From: Paragordius varius
Lineage: Eukaryota > Nematomorpha
Assembly: GCA_964247055.1 (NCBI GenBank)
Contig: OZ176056.1
Location: forward strand, 7,936,001 to 8,000,000
Length of the DNA: 64,000 nt
Reading direction: 5' to 3'
Part shown: one piece after another, positions 34,547-48,800 of the stretch
How positions within the stretch are numbered: the first letter of the stretch is position 1
Layout: the number at the start of each line of letters is the position of its first letter
Notes under the pieces: model-generated
Told to the model about the DNA's origin: nothing
The model's database searches: none
What the model saw: only the letters and a program-made list of their open reading frames with translations
Made by a program: the position numbers and the translations under genes

Positions 34547-37500
34547 TTAAAATCTTTGACGAAATTTTTCATTTTGGTTGTTGTTAGCTCCAGTCTTTTC
34601 TTGTCCGGTGTTTCCCTCTCGAAATAAGTAGGATTGCTTAATTAAGTATATATATATATATATATAACATAGAAACGGTCATCCCTTTCGAAAAAAATTA
34701 AAGTAGATTTGATTAAAAATAAAAAACTATACCGTTAACCGTTAAAAAAAGAATTATAGCAATACTATATAACATATGCCTTCAATATGGAAAATAATCA
34801 AATATTTAAAATATAAAAAATATTTTACCTTTGTGTTTAATTTTTGCACCAAATCAGCAACCCTGGTTTTATCTCGCTGTTCTTGTTCATTGTCTGTGTG
34901 TTTTAGCACAAAAACATTTTTTCCATTACTGGCATGATGATTTATTTCAATTTGACCATTTCTTATCCCATTGGATTCACATGGGTTAGCAGCCTGCGAT
35001 GATGAAAATAACTTGGTCGTATTCTCATATACACGCTCTGGTTTCGTAGGTTTAGCTGCTATTTTTGGTTTGGTCTTATTTCCATTAGCATTATTAACTT
35101 TGTTGGGGTTGGGCAGTTTCTTAGGGTCTTGTGTGGAGTTTTCGCTTTCGTACGTTGGTGTTATTATGTGCGCTTTAGTAGCAATAGGAACTCTGCTATT
35201 TTGATTAACATTTTGTGGGTCGGGAACTTTAACTTCGTTTTGTTGATGTTGTTTTAACGTGAATCCCGAAGAGTAGTGAGTTGGTTTAATAGGGGCAATA
35301 TTTTTCTTTTTATTATCATCAAAAGACAAGTCCAAATGTTTTTTCGGATTGTAGCTGTTTCGCTCATTCGGAACACTTCTTCTATCCAAATTACGAGGAT
35401 TTGAATTTGTAGAAAACACACCTTCAAAATAATCACTAAAACGTTCACTTTGATCACTACTAGTTGACGAAGATGCTCCCCTATTTTCTGGTTTCGCTGA
35501 CGAATCTTTTTTTGGTGATATTCCATTCGTTGGAGGCATAACTGGGTATGAATGCCTATTGTTATGAATGGTTCTTTGTTCTATAGCTCTAAGGCCATTA
35601 GCAGAAACGTTATTAGTTACTAAACCACCACTGCCAATATCTTCCCGACTGTCAGCATCATATTTATTACGTGCAGCATATGATAAAACAGATGTCAGGA
35701 GACTTTCCTCATGACCTTCTGGTATATCGTGTGCTTGCTTCATTTGCCGTCGAGTGTCACTTTTTACTGAAGACCTTTCACCACTTGGTGCGCCATTACT
35801 AAATTTTGTGGTTATAGTAGAGTGTTCGGACGAAGAATGAGGTGAAGACGAACTTGGTGTGCCGACAAATTCGTTTTCACGTCCTTCTTCGATCCCACTC
35901 CTATTTAAAAATGGTGGTGTGCTGTTTGAATTGCCATTGAACAAGGAATTACGGATGTAAGTTGATTTATTGGATGAATGAGGAACACTGCCTCCGCTAT
36001 CACTGTTATCGAGATTGGTTATGTGATGACCATTCTCTGCTGCATATGGGCGTACAAGCCCATTCTTATTGCCAGTATATTCGGAGGATGTTGAATCATC
36101 TTTTGAGGCACGTCCTACAATCTTTGACATTTTACCATTCCTCAGTTCTTTTTTGCGTTTTAGGTAGGCTCGTCTTAAAAAGATTGCTGCAAATGTCAGA
36201 AACAGTGCGAAAACAGCACAACTCGCAACAATGATTGCCCGTGTTTTTGTTTCCGCATTTGAAGCCGCATGAAGTCGAGATGTTTCGTGTTCTTTTCCTT
36301 TGTTTGAGACTTGTTTGATGGAATCTAGAAAACCAACTGTTATCCCAGTAGGGTCATATATAATATTACCAAAATTGCTATTACTATTTTCATTTGGTGT
36401 TTGTGGATGTTGAGTGACACTGTTAATTGAATACACAACATTGTCGTTACGAATAGGTTTATCCCGTGTTTCAAAATAGTTATCGAAAGATGATGCGTCC
36501 GATGTTTTATTATCGTGCTGCCTATCTATTTCTTGCGTTAAAAAATCTTGTTGATCTGTTCTTTTGGTCGATACTATAAATTTTATATTATTTTCCTTCA
36601 CATTCTCCTCGTTTGCTAGATTATCATTAGTTTGAAGCACGTATGAAGATGTATCATCAGTTTTAAATATATTTGCTGGTGTATTTATGTTTCGAATCGG
36701 TTGCTGATGATAACCAATAGGGATAGTATTTATGCTTTCTGGTTTATCGAATTCTTTGCCATTCTCATTATTAGGTAGTTTGGAAGTTTGTTGTACTGGT
36801 CTATATCTTTCCAAATCTTCCAATGAATATAGCGAATAAGATGATGTTTCTACACTTTCTTCCGTATTTTCTTTTGAGAATGGGGTTGTTTCAATGGGCG
36901 TTGTAGTAGTTTTATCATGGTAGGGGTCAACAGTTTCCTTATTGGTTACATCAATGATTTTAACCCATGGTGTTTGATATTTAACGGTTGATGCTTTTTG
37001 TTGTTTTTTGGTATTAATATCATCATTTCTCGCATTTGGCGTAATGGAATTAAATTCTTGTATTTGGGTTGTTGATGGTGTTGATCGTATTATGGGTCGT
37101 AAAGTAGTTGAATGAGTTAAATAGGTTTGGGATGTTTTAATTGTTGGTTCTGTATGCTCATAAGTAACTCTTGTTTTAGGAGGTGTCGAAAGAGACGTAT
37201 TAAGTGACTCAGAGACTGTTTTTTCTGCTAAAATATTTTGGGTAGTGGTCTTTTCTTCGTTTAAGACACTAGAACTCTCAGTAAATGCAATTGTTGTAGA
37301 AGATATTTTATATGGCTTAGTAGGGATAGCTTTGGTTGTGGTATCTGTTAGCTTAGCAACTGTACTTTTTGAATCATCATACTGAGATGTTGTTATTTTT
37401 GGTTTTATAAACGTTTTAAAGGCTGTAGTTTGACTGGGTTTAGGCGGCGTAGTTCTTTCACTGGTTCTTATGGGTAAATTTGAAGTAGTTGTTTCAGGAT

Positions 37501-37560
37501 TGTCAAATGCTGCTGAAAGGATTTGATCACTTAATTCAACATTTGATTGACGAGGTTGTG
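34547..37560 (-). CDS. Stalk, transmembrane helix and cytoplasmic tail
   Basis: Exon 34829-37560 (2732 nt) encodes a Thr/Ser/Pro-rich mucin-like stalk, then a single helix [20 protein letters not shown] followed by the stop-transfer [13 protein letters not shown] (helix codons start near 36238). A ~475-residue tail rich in Ser and Asn follows. The final exon 34547-34636 gives [20 protein letters not shown] ... and stop. Reading through the donor at 34829 would instead add a short hydrophobic tail ending at 34754. The spliced form is preferred because donor AAG|GTAAAA and the next exon's phase agree. Confidence 0.88.
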
Positions 37561-39885
37561 CTAAAACAGAAAATAAAATTTTATTTGATAAATTTTAAGT
37601 AAGTATGATCTATATATAAATTTTGACTTAGTAATAACTGGAATGACTGCCTTTTGATTAGAGTTAAAATAAAAAAATTGCATTCTACTGTATTTCAATT
37701 CCCAGTATTTTTAAATTATTAATATATCGTATAATATATTAAATTAACATATTAATAAAAGCAAAAACTAACCATGAAATATGTTGTCATTATTTAAAAA
37801 TTTTAAAGAACGACAGATAACAACCCTAGTTTTTTTTAGCTTGTCCGTATATCGCAAAAATTAATTTTATAAATATATATAGATGTACCAAGTATTTCAA
37901 GCGAATTGACATCAATACTATAATCTATGCCATTGTCCGGAGCTGATGTTGAATTGCTTATTGGTGGTTTTATGGTTGTTGGAGTTGAATTCCCAGCAGC
38001 CGTATCATAATATGAAAATGAATCTGGAAAATTATCAAGGATAAAATTTTTAAGAGCGCTGGGTAAGATTGTTTCCAATTCCTTGAGTTGAAGTTCTCGT
38101 TGTATTAAGGCATTCTTGCCATTTTGTCTTGGTGTATTACTACTACTTGAGTTATTTTGAGTGTCTTCTTGGGGTGCCGGAATTAGGAATTCTAGCTCAA
38201 TTTGACCAACAATACTACCGGGACTATAGAAAACCAATAAAAACAGAAATTTAACTGTTAAAATAAAATATTATGTGATTTAAATTTGGCCTGAATGCGC
38301 GATAATATTATCTGTAATTTCAACATGATCGCTCTGGTATATAAATTTATCCGAAAAGGTTATAAGGTAACAACAACTTTGATTTTATAAAGTTTGTGGA
38401 ACTTGAGGTGGTTTACACAACATTATATGAAATTTTGCCCACAAAAATCAAAAACATCGATTTTGTTTCACCCTTGTTGCTTTAATCGTAATGTTTGGAT
38501 TGAGACTGCCTTACGTTTTAAAAGTATATCCACTATATGTTTTTTACACGATTTATAATTAATTATTTATCATAGACATAATATGTAATTATAGCATGTG
38601 TAAGTATACATTGCTAGAAAGTTATTCATTTTTTGCCAAATAGTAAATACAACAAAGGGCAGTATTATTGGCTTATAGTTATTTTTTTCACTTTTTACTA
38701 TTATTAGCCAATAATGCTGCCCATTGTTGTATTTGGCAATAATTAATAACTTTCTAGCCATGCATAATTACTCCTAATGTAAAATAAAAATGTAAACACA
38801 GTATCACATATTTTATTTTCGCAAAAATTAATAATTGGAATTTTAAATACTATTTAGCAATAAAACATGATAAAAGGTTATTTTCTAACGATAGTTTGTA
38901 ATAAATTTATGATTTATGCATATCAAAATATAATATTTAAGTTAAAAAAATTTGGTTGCATATGATTTTCCATACCTAAATGACATATTGGTAAACTTAT
39001 TGAATAGTGGGAAATAGCGGAACGTCCTTTCATCCAACTAAATAAAATGTAAAAAATTATTTGATTTTTTTTTAAAAAAAACCCCCAATTTAACCAAAAA
39101 AGAAAAGTAAAATTTAGCTTACAATTATATTTTTAATTCTCCATTCCATGAGTCGAAAAGGGTGTGATTTTCTATCGCTTAGTTTTGGATCCCACACTGT
39201 TTTTCGCATGGCAAATTCTATAAACAATGTATGAAAATGGAGTAATTTTAACATAAGTGTTCAAAAAAAATTAATTATTTAAAGGTTACGTTTTCTTAGT
39301 TATTATGATAGCAAAATTATTTATTGTTTTACTTAGTAGGAAATATAATTTAGCATCGGTTAAATCCAATGTTTTTGCAAATGGGTCAGATTTTTCTTCG
39401 TTAGAAGACTCAGTTACTGAAGTTTTATTTCTATCGAATCCACCGCTGCCCAGAACGCCTAATAAAATAATATATAATAATTTAGTTATAAAGTATGTAA
39501 TATAAAATACCACCATTTAATTAATTTACATTTAAATATCATATTTTGCGCTTAATTTTTTTGATTTACTCTTATAGGTATGGGATATAATAAAGTAAAA
39601 TACTTGTTTTTAAGAGCATTCTTCGAATTTTTTTTACTTTTTATAATAATTTAAATTTTTGCATTTTGTAAAAAATATCAAAAAGTTTGGATGATTTTGT
39701 AATTTTTGTTTAAATCACATTCTATATTATACATTAGAAAATGTTTAAAAAACTTCAAGCAGAATATTAAGTGTTCAAGAGCTGATTTTAGTAAAAGTGT
39801 TAATTTTAAATTACGAGTAAAATGAAATGTTCAAGCTTATGTAGTTTAAGGTTAATTTTGAAATGGTATTATAAATTATTTACGA

Positions 39886-39916
<31 letters not shown>

Positions 39917-42900
39917 CCTAAATTTTGTCCTTTGCCAGTATTAACAATCCTTTCCGCTATTTTATCATCGCTCCGAGCGGTATTCTCAGCATTATGTCTA
40001 TCAAAAGCTGGATTGCTTTTGGCTATAAAAATAAATTTATTGATAAAAAACCCAAAAATAAAATGACAATACAGTAAAAAATAAAAATATAAACACAAAA
40101 CCTAAGAAAACTAACATTTATTTATGCGTTTCATCGTTAATTTTCCTGATATTTATTACATTTTGAAATATATGATTAAGTATATTACCAATTTACATCT
40201 CTATTCTTCTGGCAACTTTAAAAGGTAGGACCCACGAAAAATTTGGAAGTCTATAAAAGCTATAAAAATTTGCTCAAAAAATTTAAATAAAATGGATCAC
40301 TAAACATTCTTTCCAAAAATAAGTCTATCAGATTGGCGCATTTTCCAGTTTAATGTTTGAAATCTGAATAAGTTCATTATTATGCCCATATATATTTCGA
40401 AAGCAGCCCGCCAGGTTTTTTGAGTCAAAAATGCGGTTTGCAAAGCAATCTTTGTTGAAGTGTTTTAATATTAGTCTCTTAATTTTTACTTTTTGTCCTT
40501 TAATATATTTAATTTTTACTTTTCATCGTGTTTAAAAACTTATAATCAATCATAAAAATAACCAAATTTGGTTTTTAAGTGTAACTAATGACATTTAAAA
40601 GAAAAAATGAGAAAATAAAAAAATAATATATAACCTGTTAAAAAGATATCTATCTCATTCTATAATTTCAAATATATAAGGTAACATTAAAATTATTTTT
40701 TACTAATTAGTCACAAAAGCATACTCATATACTATTATATTAAAATAAATCACTAATAGTATAAAATAATATGTACTTAGAAATTTTTACTTATAATATT
40801 TAATGTTGACGATGTAACAATTTGGGGTGATTGGGTATTTTCAATTTCCACATCAGTTTTAGCCTGATACCATTGCTTGGTTGGTCGTGTTGATGAATCT
40901 TTTAACATTAAATTTAAACAAAAAATTAAATTATGACAGCAAACTGTAACTTATAAGAGAAATATATTTTAATAAACTATGAACTTAACCTTATTAATAT
41001 ACTTATAATCCTTAATTCATTTGTTCGATTCGATGTAAAATTGAGCATAAAAGAAGCTTATTTTGAATGTAAAATCTTCAAGAATTTAAAATTTATTAAC
41101 ATTTGGAATCAACACCAAAAAACTATTTTACTTATAATATAAGTAAACACAATCGATAAAAAAATTAATTGTTGATTGAAAAACGGTACAAAAACTTTAT
41201 TTAAAATCTATCAGATATCTTACTAAGATGATTATTTTTGGATCAAAATTATACATTCTTTAGAAAAAAATATAAAATACTTTGGCTGTCAAAATCTGTT
41301 GTTGAAGACGTTGTTAAAGGTTTAAGTTCAGTCTGCGATGAAATGGCCTGAAACCGTGTGGAGACAATTCTTTCTGTATTTTCCGTTGGTTTAATTACCG
41401 TAATTTTATGGTTTACGATCTCGTCATTATTTTTGATGTCAGATTGGCTATTGGCAAAAGAATTTAGCCTTTGACCAATACTTTGAATAGGAAATGTAGA
41501 AGAATTCTTTTGTGGTTGATATTGAGGTTCGGTTTCTCGATTATTATTGAAAAAATTGTCATTTATATCATCTACAGATGTAGGCGTGACTACAATAAGA
41601 CTTTCTTCAACTTCCTGGGGTTCATTTATAACGGGTGAAGGGCTTTTTTCTACTACTTTTTTATTAGGCTCATTTTGATTTCTATTGAGATTCTCACGTT
41701 TAATTGGAGGTGGGACAGTCTTAATACTCGGTTTTTGTTGTATCGTCTCTGGTATTGGTCTAAAATTTTATAATGAGGAAACGTTTTAAACTGGAACTTT
41801 TGAGAAAATATTTAAATTATAAAGATAATAAATATTAAAAGACTAATATAAATATATGAAAAATTCATATATTTACCATGACTTTTTTTCAAATTAACAA
41901 CTATTTTGGTTATGAAATAAGAAAAAATACAGATGGAAATTGGTAGCACAGCCTGCCATTTAACATAATCGTAATCATATAGTTTACATGGAATAATTAA
42001 GGATTTAAAAATATGATTTCAAAAAAGATAATTCTTTTTATTTTATGTTATGTTTTGATTTTATAATTTTACAAAACGAAAATGACATAACTTTTATCAA
42101 ATTTTTCTCAAATTGATATTACAGTATGCATTTAAATGGTTGCTTATACAGCATAGTTGGTCTCAATTTGCAACACAGTAGTGTATGGAAAAAAGGATGT
42201 AAGAAAAATATATAACTAATGTAAGAAAGTAAAAAATTGTTTTATTAACATTTTGCTGTTTTTTTCCATACACTACTGTAATGCACAAATCTTCCAACTA
42301 TCGTGTGCAATAAGCAACCATTAAAATGCATATTTAAAGCAAATACATTACCTAACATTTACAATGGTAGTTTCGCTGTTTTGTCTTCTACTGTCTTGAC
42401 GGATTATTTCATTTTTCGGAATAATATTAGAAATTCTTTCTGAAGAGGGGGTCCTAATAGGTACCACTGTATTCCTATCCCTTTCCTCCTTATTTATTGT
42501 TGGTGGTATTAAAGGTTCTCTTTGAACATTATTTCGATTATCAGTATTTAATCCATTATTGTATGTAGGTAATACTAATTTTTGTCCATTTTGAACATTA
42601 AATGATTCAGGACGCTCTGCTGTTTGTTGGGTAGTTTTAGCATTGGTTCTATGGACACCACAAAAAAATATAATTTGATAAAAAATATATTAGATGTCGC
42701 ATTGTTTAGTAATTTATAGGGAACTAATGTTTTTTTAACTGGGATCATGGTTACAAATATTTTTTTATGATATTTTAAACCATTAATATTTTAAGTTTTG
42801 AACGATAAATTTTTGAACAAAGTAATATCAAATAATATATATATATATATATATATAATGATAAGTGAAATATTAGCCATTTATTTACATTAATTAAGTA

Positions 42901-45764
42901 AAAAAAATAGGATTAGAAACAAATTTGAACTTAAGGACAATGAAGTCGGAACCATGTCATAATGATATTTTTGGAAATCAAAAAACTCTGAACTCTAAAG
43001 TTTTTACATTTTTATAACCAAAATATCATTCCTTTATTACCTTGGAGTTTCTGGCGATTTTTCTGCCACAATATTTTGCGTTCTATGATTATCTCCTCCA
43101 CCCTCACCATTTATATTTCTATTTTCGGGTCTTTTTATGAGGTTATTATTTGTTGGTCTAATATTGGGAGACGCCGATTGTCTTGTATAAGGTGTATTAA
43201 TTTCCAATCCATTATCATTATTATTTCCAGTTATTTTGTTTTCTCTTGAATTTAATGAGGAGGGGGGTGATGATGGTGTTTGAGACAATTTTATAGCACT
43301 ATTGTGATTTTGATTTCTGGAATTTATCTCATCAGGGGTTTTAGTAGTTTCCAGTAATATATCGGATTGGAAACGGCCTTCAACTTTTTCGTTACTATTC
43401 AAAGGTCTGCCCTCTGTACGTTCTCTTTGCCTTTGAAGTTCTAATTTACGGCGATATTTGATTCTTTCTACCACTGGTCTACATACAGTTTGACATTCAA
43501 GTTCACTGTCAAATCTGTCATACATGGTATGCAAAAAATAAAATAAAATAAAATTTACAAAAATAAAATTTATATTGGGTAAAATATTTCACTCGGCCGC
43601 ATGTTGGCCCTTCGATGCGAAAAATCTGTATAAAAATATGATTCTAAAATCTTAGTAAAATCAACATTTCATTTATAATTTTCCTAAATATCTATTCAAT
43701 TGGTAAGTGATCTAGAAAAAAATGTTATATTATGTTTGCGTTTAACAGTCATACGTTTGAAATCTAATAAGTTATATATGATGCCCAAGTATATATATTA
43801 CGGATATAGACCGCCGTTTTTCGAGTTAAAAATGCGTCACCCCTGTACTAAAAGATTCGGTCTTTAATAGTTAACAATGCATTTATAACAAAAACCGGTG
43901 AAAGTTGTTAATTACATTTTAATATTAAGTGAGGGATTTAAACGATATTATATGGTAAAAAAACTGTTAAAATTTAAAAATATAATAAAATTTAAATCTA
44001 TGATATTGATAGAAAAGTTACTTGATTTTTGTATATGTAACTTAGTTTCAACCATATATTCCCAAATAAATGTAAATTAATAATTAATTATAATCAATAT
44101 ATCCATAAGCAGTTAGACCGGTTCTTAAAGTTTTTTAACCAATTTAAAAACATAAAAAAATGAAACCTAAAAAATTGAAGTAAAAAATTTGATGATAAAA
44201 ATTAAAGCAACCTATTAAGACTCCCGCGACAGTTACCATAAGCAAATTGGATGCAAGTTAAAGAATTGACATCAAAAAACCATTTAGTAGAATACTGAAA
44301 ACAGGGGCCAGGATCAGGTGTAAATAGGCAAAATTGCGTCTTGGATGTTTCTTTCACATATTCTAATGAGCAAACAAAAAAAATCAAAATTAAAAAAAAT
44401 AATGATTATTTAGTGTTACGATTTTTATAATTAAAATTTGAATTTGTAATAATGAATAATGATTGTTTCGGATTTAATCTTATTATTTAATTGTTATAAA
44501 TTGAAATTTATATACTATAAAAGAAAATATTTTTTGGTGAATTCTATTTTTCAGCTCCAAACGCATTGTTATCAGGTAGGATATAGGATAGTTTAAATTG
44601 TAAATAATGCACTTATGAGCAATTTCATCTTACTTTCCCGTTTAAAAATAAATATAAATATATTATATTTACCTTTAATATGTTAATAAAAATTATTATA
44701 CATAATAAAGGAATCCATTTTTATGCTAATCAAAAACATTTTTAGGTTAAAATTTTTTTTTAAAATACAAAATTAAAATGAATTACCATCACCATGGACT
44801 TGTACAATGTATCGTGTATACGTATTTTTACGTTCAGCCGTTTCATTATTAATACTGGCTCTAGATTGATTACTATTTAGATTTCTCGTAAGATTGCTTC
44901 TTTCCAATATTTCTCCATTTTGGCTATTGAGGTGGTCTCTTAAATTTTCAGCGTTATTATTGTTTTCATTGATATTTGGTAAATCGAATACAAGGACATT
45001 TCTTCTATTTTCTGTGGGTGGCCCTATTATTGGGTCAATAAAAGTCCTGGATGGGTTTTGTTGAGGTGCTGAAGAATTATTTCCTAACAAAGTATTATTT
45101 TGACCGAGATGAAGTAATCGCATATCAGTTATAACATTTGTGGCATTATTAAATGGGCGTCTATATGTGTTATACAGTAAAATAAAATAAAATGGGTTTG
45201 TAATCATCACATTTTAAACGTAAAATATGTTATATTTTTACTTTATACTTTAAATTTTAGTTTATATTTTAATTTTATTGCTAACGTTTGACAAAGATTA
45301 CTTGTAGTAATCGGAAAATTCATAATAAATTCATATAATTTTAGCTGGATTAAAATTGCAACATAATAAAACCAACTATTTTGGAGAAAATAAGTCACAT
45401 AATGATATAAACCATTCACAGTTCAAATTCACCCTTTAACAATTCAAATTCACCCTTGAACAATTCGAATTCATCTTCGAACAATTCAAATTCACCCTTA
45501 AACAATTAGAATTAACCGTAAAAATAATTTAAAATTTCGGTTGATATAACTCATTATTAATTAGAAATATAATATTATGGCTGGATTTATTATTTTTAAT
45601 TAAGTATATTTTAATTTAAAACAAAATTTATTTTTTAAAAATATATAAAAATATAGGTAATTTTTTATTTATATATATAATTTATTTGGGGGTGATTTTC
45701 ATTTGTTCGAGGGTAAATTTGAATTTTTCAAGGGTATAAATTTTTTTAGTTGTCTTGATTCATT

Positions 45765-45835
<71 letters not shown>

Positions 45836-48800
45836 TGATTCCTAAAAATGGTAATCATATTTATGGGTACATTATCCCCATGACTTTTTATCAAATATTT
45901 ATTGTAAAAAAATTATTTAAAATTTAATTTGGCTCACAACCTATAAACATAATGACTAATTATTTTTACTTAATAATGAGGTATGTATATATATATATAT
46001 ATATATTAAAGATTTCAAATTCAACCTTAAACAATTAACCCCAAACAATTATTTTAGAAAGGAAATTTTGTTTAAAATTATAATACAATTGCCATTACGT
46101 TATATTTCATATTAATGATAATTTATATTACCCCGATTATGCATAATTAATTTTTAGAATGAATTTGAATTATTCAAGGGACTAAATGTATGTATATATA
46201 TATATGGAAAAAGCATACAAATCTTAGGGGCAAATTATAAAAATTGAAATTCATCTATCAATAAAATGCATGATTTTAAGGAGGCGTCGTGTCATTATAA
46301 CACACAAAAGTGTTTTCATTTATTGAGATAAAATGACTGAATTTGTACTAACTATCCCTTATTTTGTCAAGATATGGTTAAATTTAATATTGTAATTTTT
46401 TATACTGATAACCAAAAAAACTGAATTATATTTTTTTTATAAAATTCTTTCTAAATAAAAATAGACTTACAAAAGTGTTTCCGTATCCACAAATATGACA
46501 CCATTCTCGCTAACTATCCCATTTTTCCGCGTTATAGGCAAATTTTGATTTTGATTTTGTCGCTGGGTGTAATAACATTAAAAATTGAAATTATAAAGAC
46601 ATAAAGTAATTATTAAAAAAAATATTTTACAAAATAACAACATATTTTTTTACATCTACGTCACAAAACTTATCACTTGATTTGAGATTTAAATTGATAT
46701 TACATATTATATATAAAATTATAAAAGTTAATATAAATAAAAACAAAACAAAAGTAATAGAGTGTCTTTTTTCTTATAAAAAGATTAGTTTCTTCATAGT
46801 GTCAACAAGAACAAATAGTAAAATTAATCAATGTACAATTCATTAAATTCAAATGTATCCGCGAAATTCGTATATCAAATGCTGGATATAGTGTTGTTCA
46901 ATTTAATATATTTTACGAGAGTTATGTATTTTTATAAATCTAAATTCTTACTTCATTGCCATTTTCACGTTCTTGTTCAGAGTCCTCAAAATTTACTGAA
47001 GATTGTAGGCTAGGAAATTGTTGATTATTATTATTAAGATTATTATTGGGAATTCTATGATCATTATGTGAAGCATATCTTAGAGCTGGTCCCCTTTCCC
47101 GTTCACCCAACTGTACAATGTGTAAACTTTGAGGGTCTAACCCTTGTAAATGACGTCGAGGGAAATCATATATCGTAGGTTGATTTGGTAGAGCCTAAGT
47201 GCATGCATAAATATGATAGTAAAAATTTCGAATAAATGGTTCTTTTGAACAAAAAATTTAAGCATTAAAAAATTACCTTTTAAAAAAAAAAAGACTATGG
47301 TAACAAACGTAAATGTATATAGCAGCTTTTATAGCCTAAAATTACTTTTGTCTATTTTAACCAAAACCATTTCTTGAAATTTTGTAGCGAAAAAACAAAC
47401 GGACCTATACGGTACTGTACTAGCAACCATTTTACAAATAGCCAATTTTAGAGAGTTTTCTATATATATATTTAAACGTAATTAAAAATTTGACATAATT
47501 TATATTAGTACCAATCATTTTCTTTTATACTATCCATAATTTCTATCTAACATTAAACATTTTATTTTTATTGTAAAAATTGGTATAAATTTAAATTTTT
47601 TTAAAATACAAAAAGTAAATTAAACAAAAAAGCAAAAATATTATTGTACTCTTTGAGATCCGCGTTCATCATAAACTGCTAAATTCGGATTTGAATTTGA
47701 TGTCTGAGGACGATTTTGAAAAGATAAAGATCCATTTTCCCCCTCAAGTATGTTTGAGATAGTTTGAGGCCTTCTTACTATGTTACCATTTATAGGCGAT
47801 TGGCCATTAGAGCGTTCACGCGTATCGTAATAATATTCTTCTAAAAAATTATTTCAGATTAAAATTATAAAAATAAAGCGTAAAAATTAAAGGACAAAAA
47901 AAATTATTTGCCATACTTTTTTTAACCTTGGGTTTTACGATAAAACCTTTATAATTACAACTGGGTAATACAACATAGATTGTGTGTATACCAATTTACA
48001 TCTCTAATTTCTTATTGTTGGAGCTTTAAACGATACGTTTATTAATAAAATTTGGGTTAAAAAATATGTTTGTATATATAAAAAAAATATTTGTCTCTTA
48101 GTCTTAGTTTTGTCTTTATATTGTAAATTAATGTATTATTGGGTAGGGTAAATAAAATTGGTCAAATTTATTTGGTCTTCTTTATGAGAAGGTATAAGGG
48201 CTGGGTCTGATTGGTTATGAAAGATTTTGGTTATTTTAAACATTTTTAAAAGTCAAAAAATAAATGGGCATAAAAAAATCATTTTTAAATTATAATTTTA
48301 TTAAAAAATTACTATCTTAATCAGAATTTTCTTATCTACAATACCTTTTTTACACTAATACTGTACAAAAGCATATATAAAAGATAGTCATTAGTTATAA
48401 TTAAACCACCTTTTCCCCATAATTTTAACAGTAGTTTTTTAATTATGAACAAACTTTGTTTTATATCATACGATACTGTATTGTAATCATGTATCGCATA
48501 TACAGTAGGCACTCTTATGCTGGCTAATTCAAATTATTGTTGGTCAATTTCTAATACCATAGCGTATGTTATAAAACAATTTTTTTCCATAATTAAATGA
48601 ACAACGTAATGTTGTAAGATAGGAATTTTGTTAAATTTAAACAATTTGTAGTTGTTTTTACCTATTGTGTTGCCAATTGGCCAACTATATATAAAGTAAA
48701 TAATAAATTATACTGTATATTCTATTTTAATGGTTGCTTATCACACACTATAGTAGGGCAATTTGCAACACAACATGAGTGTACGGAAAAAAGAAAGTAG

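Noticed and set aside
34971-35204. Plus-strand hydrophobic frame
   Set aside because: A shadow of the long cytoplasmic-tail exon on the opposite strand. The same applies to 35254-35526 and 35962-36234.
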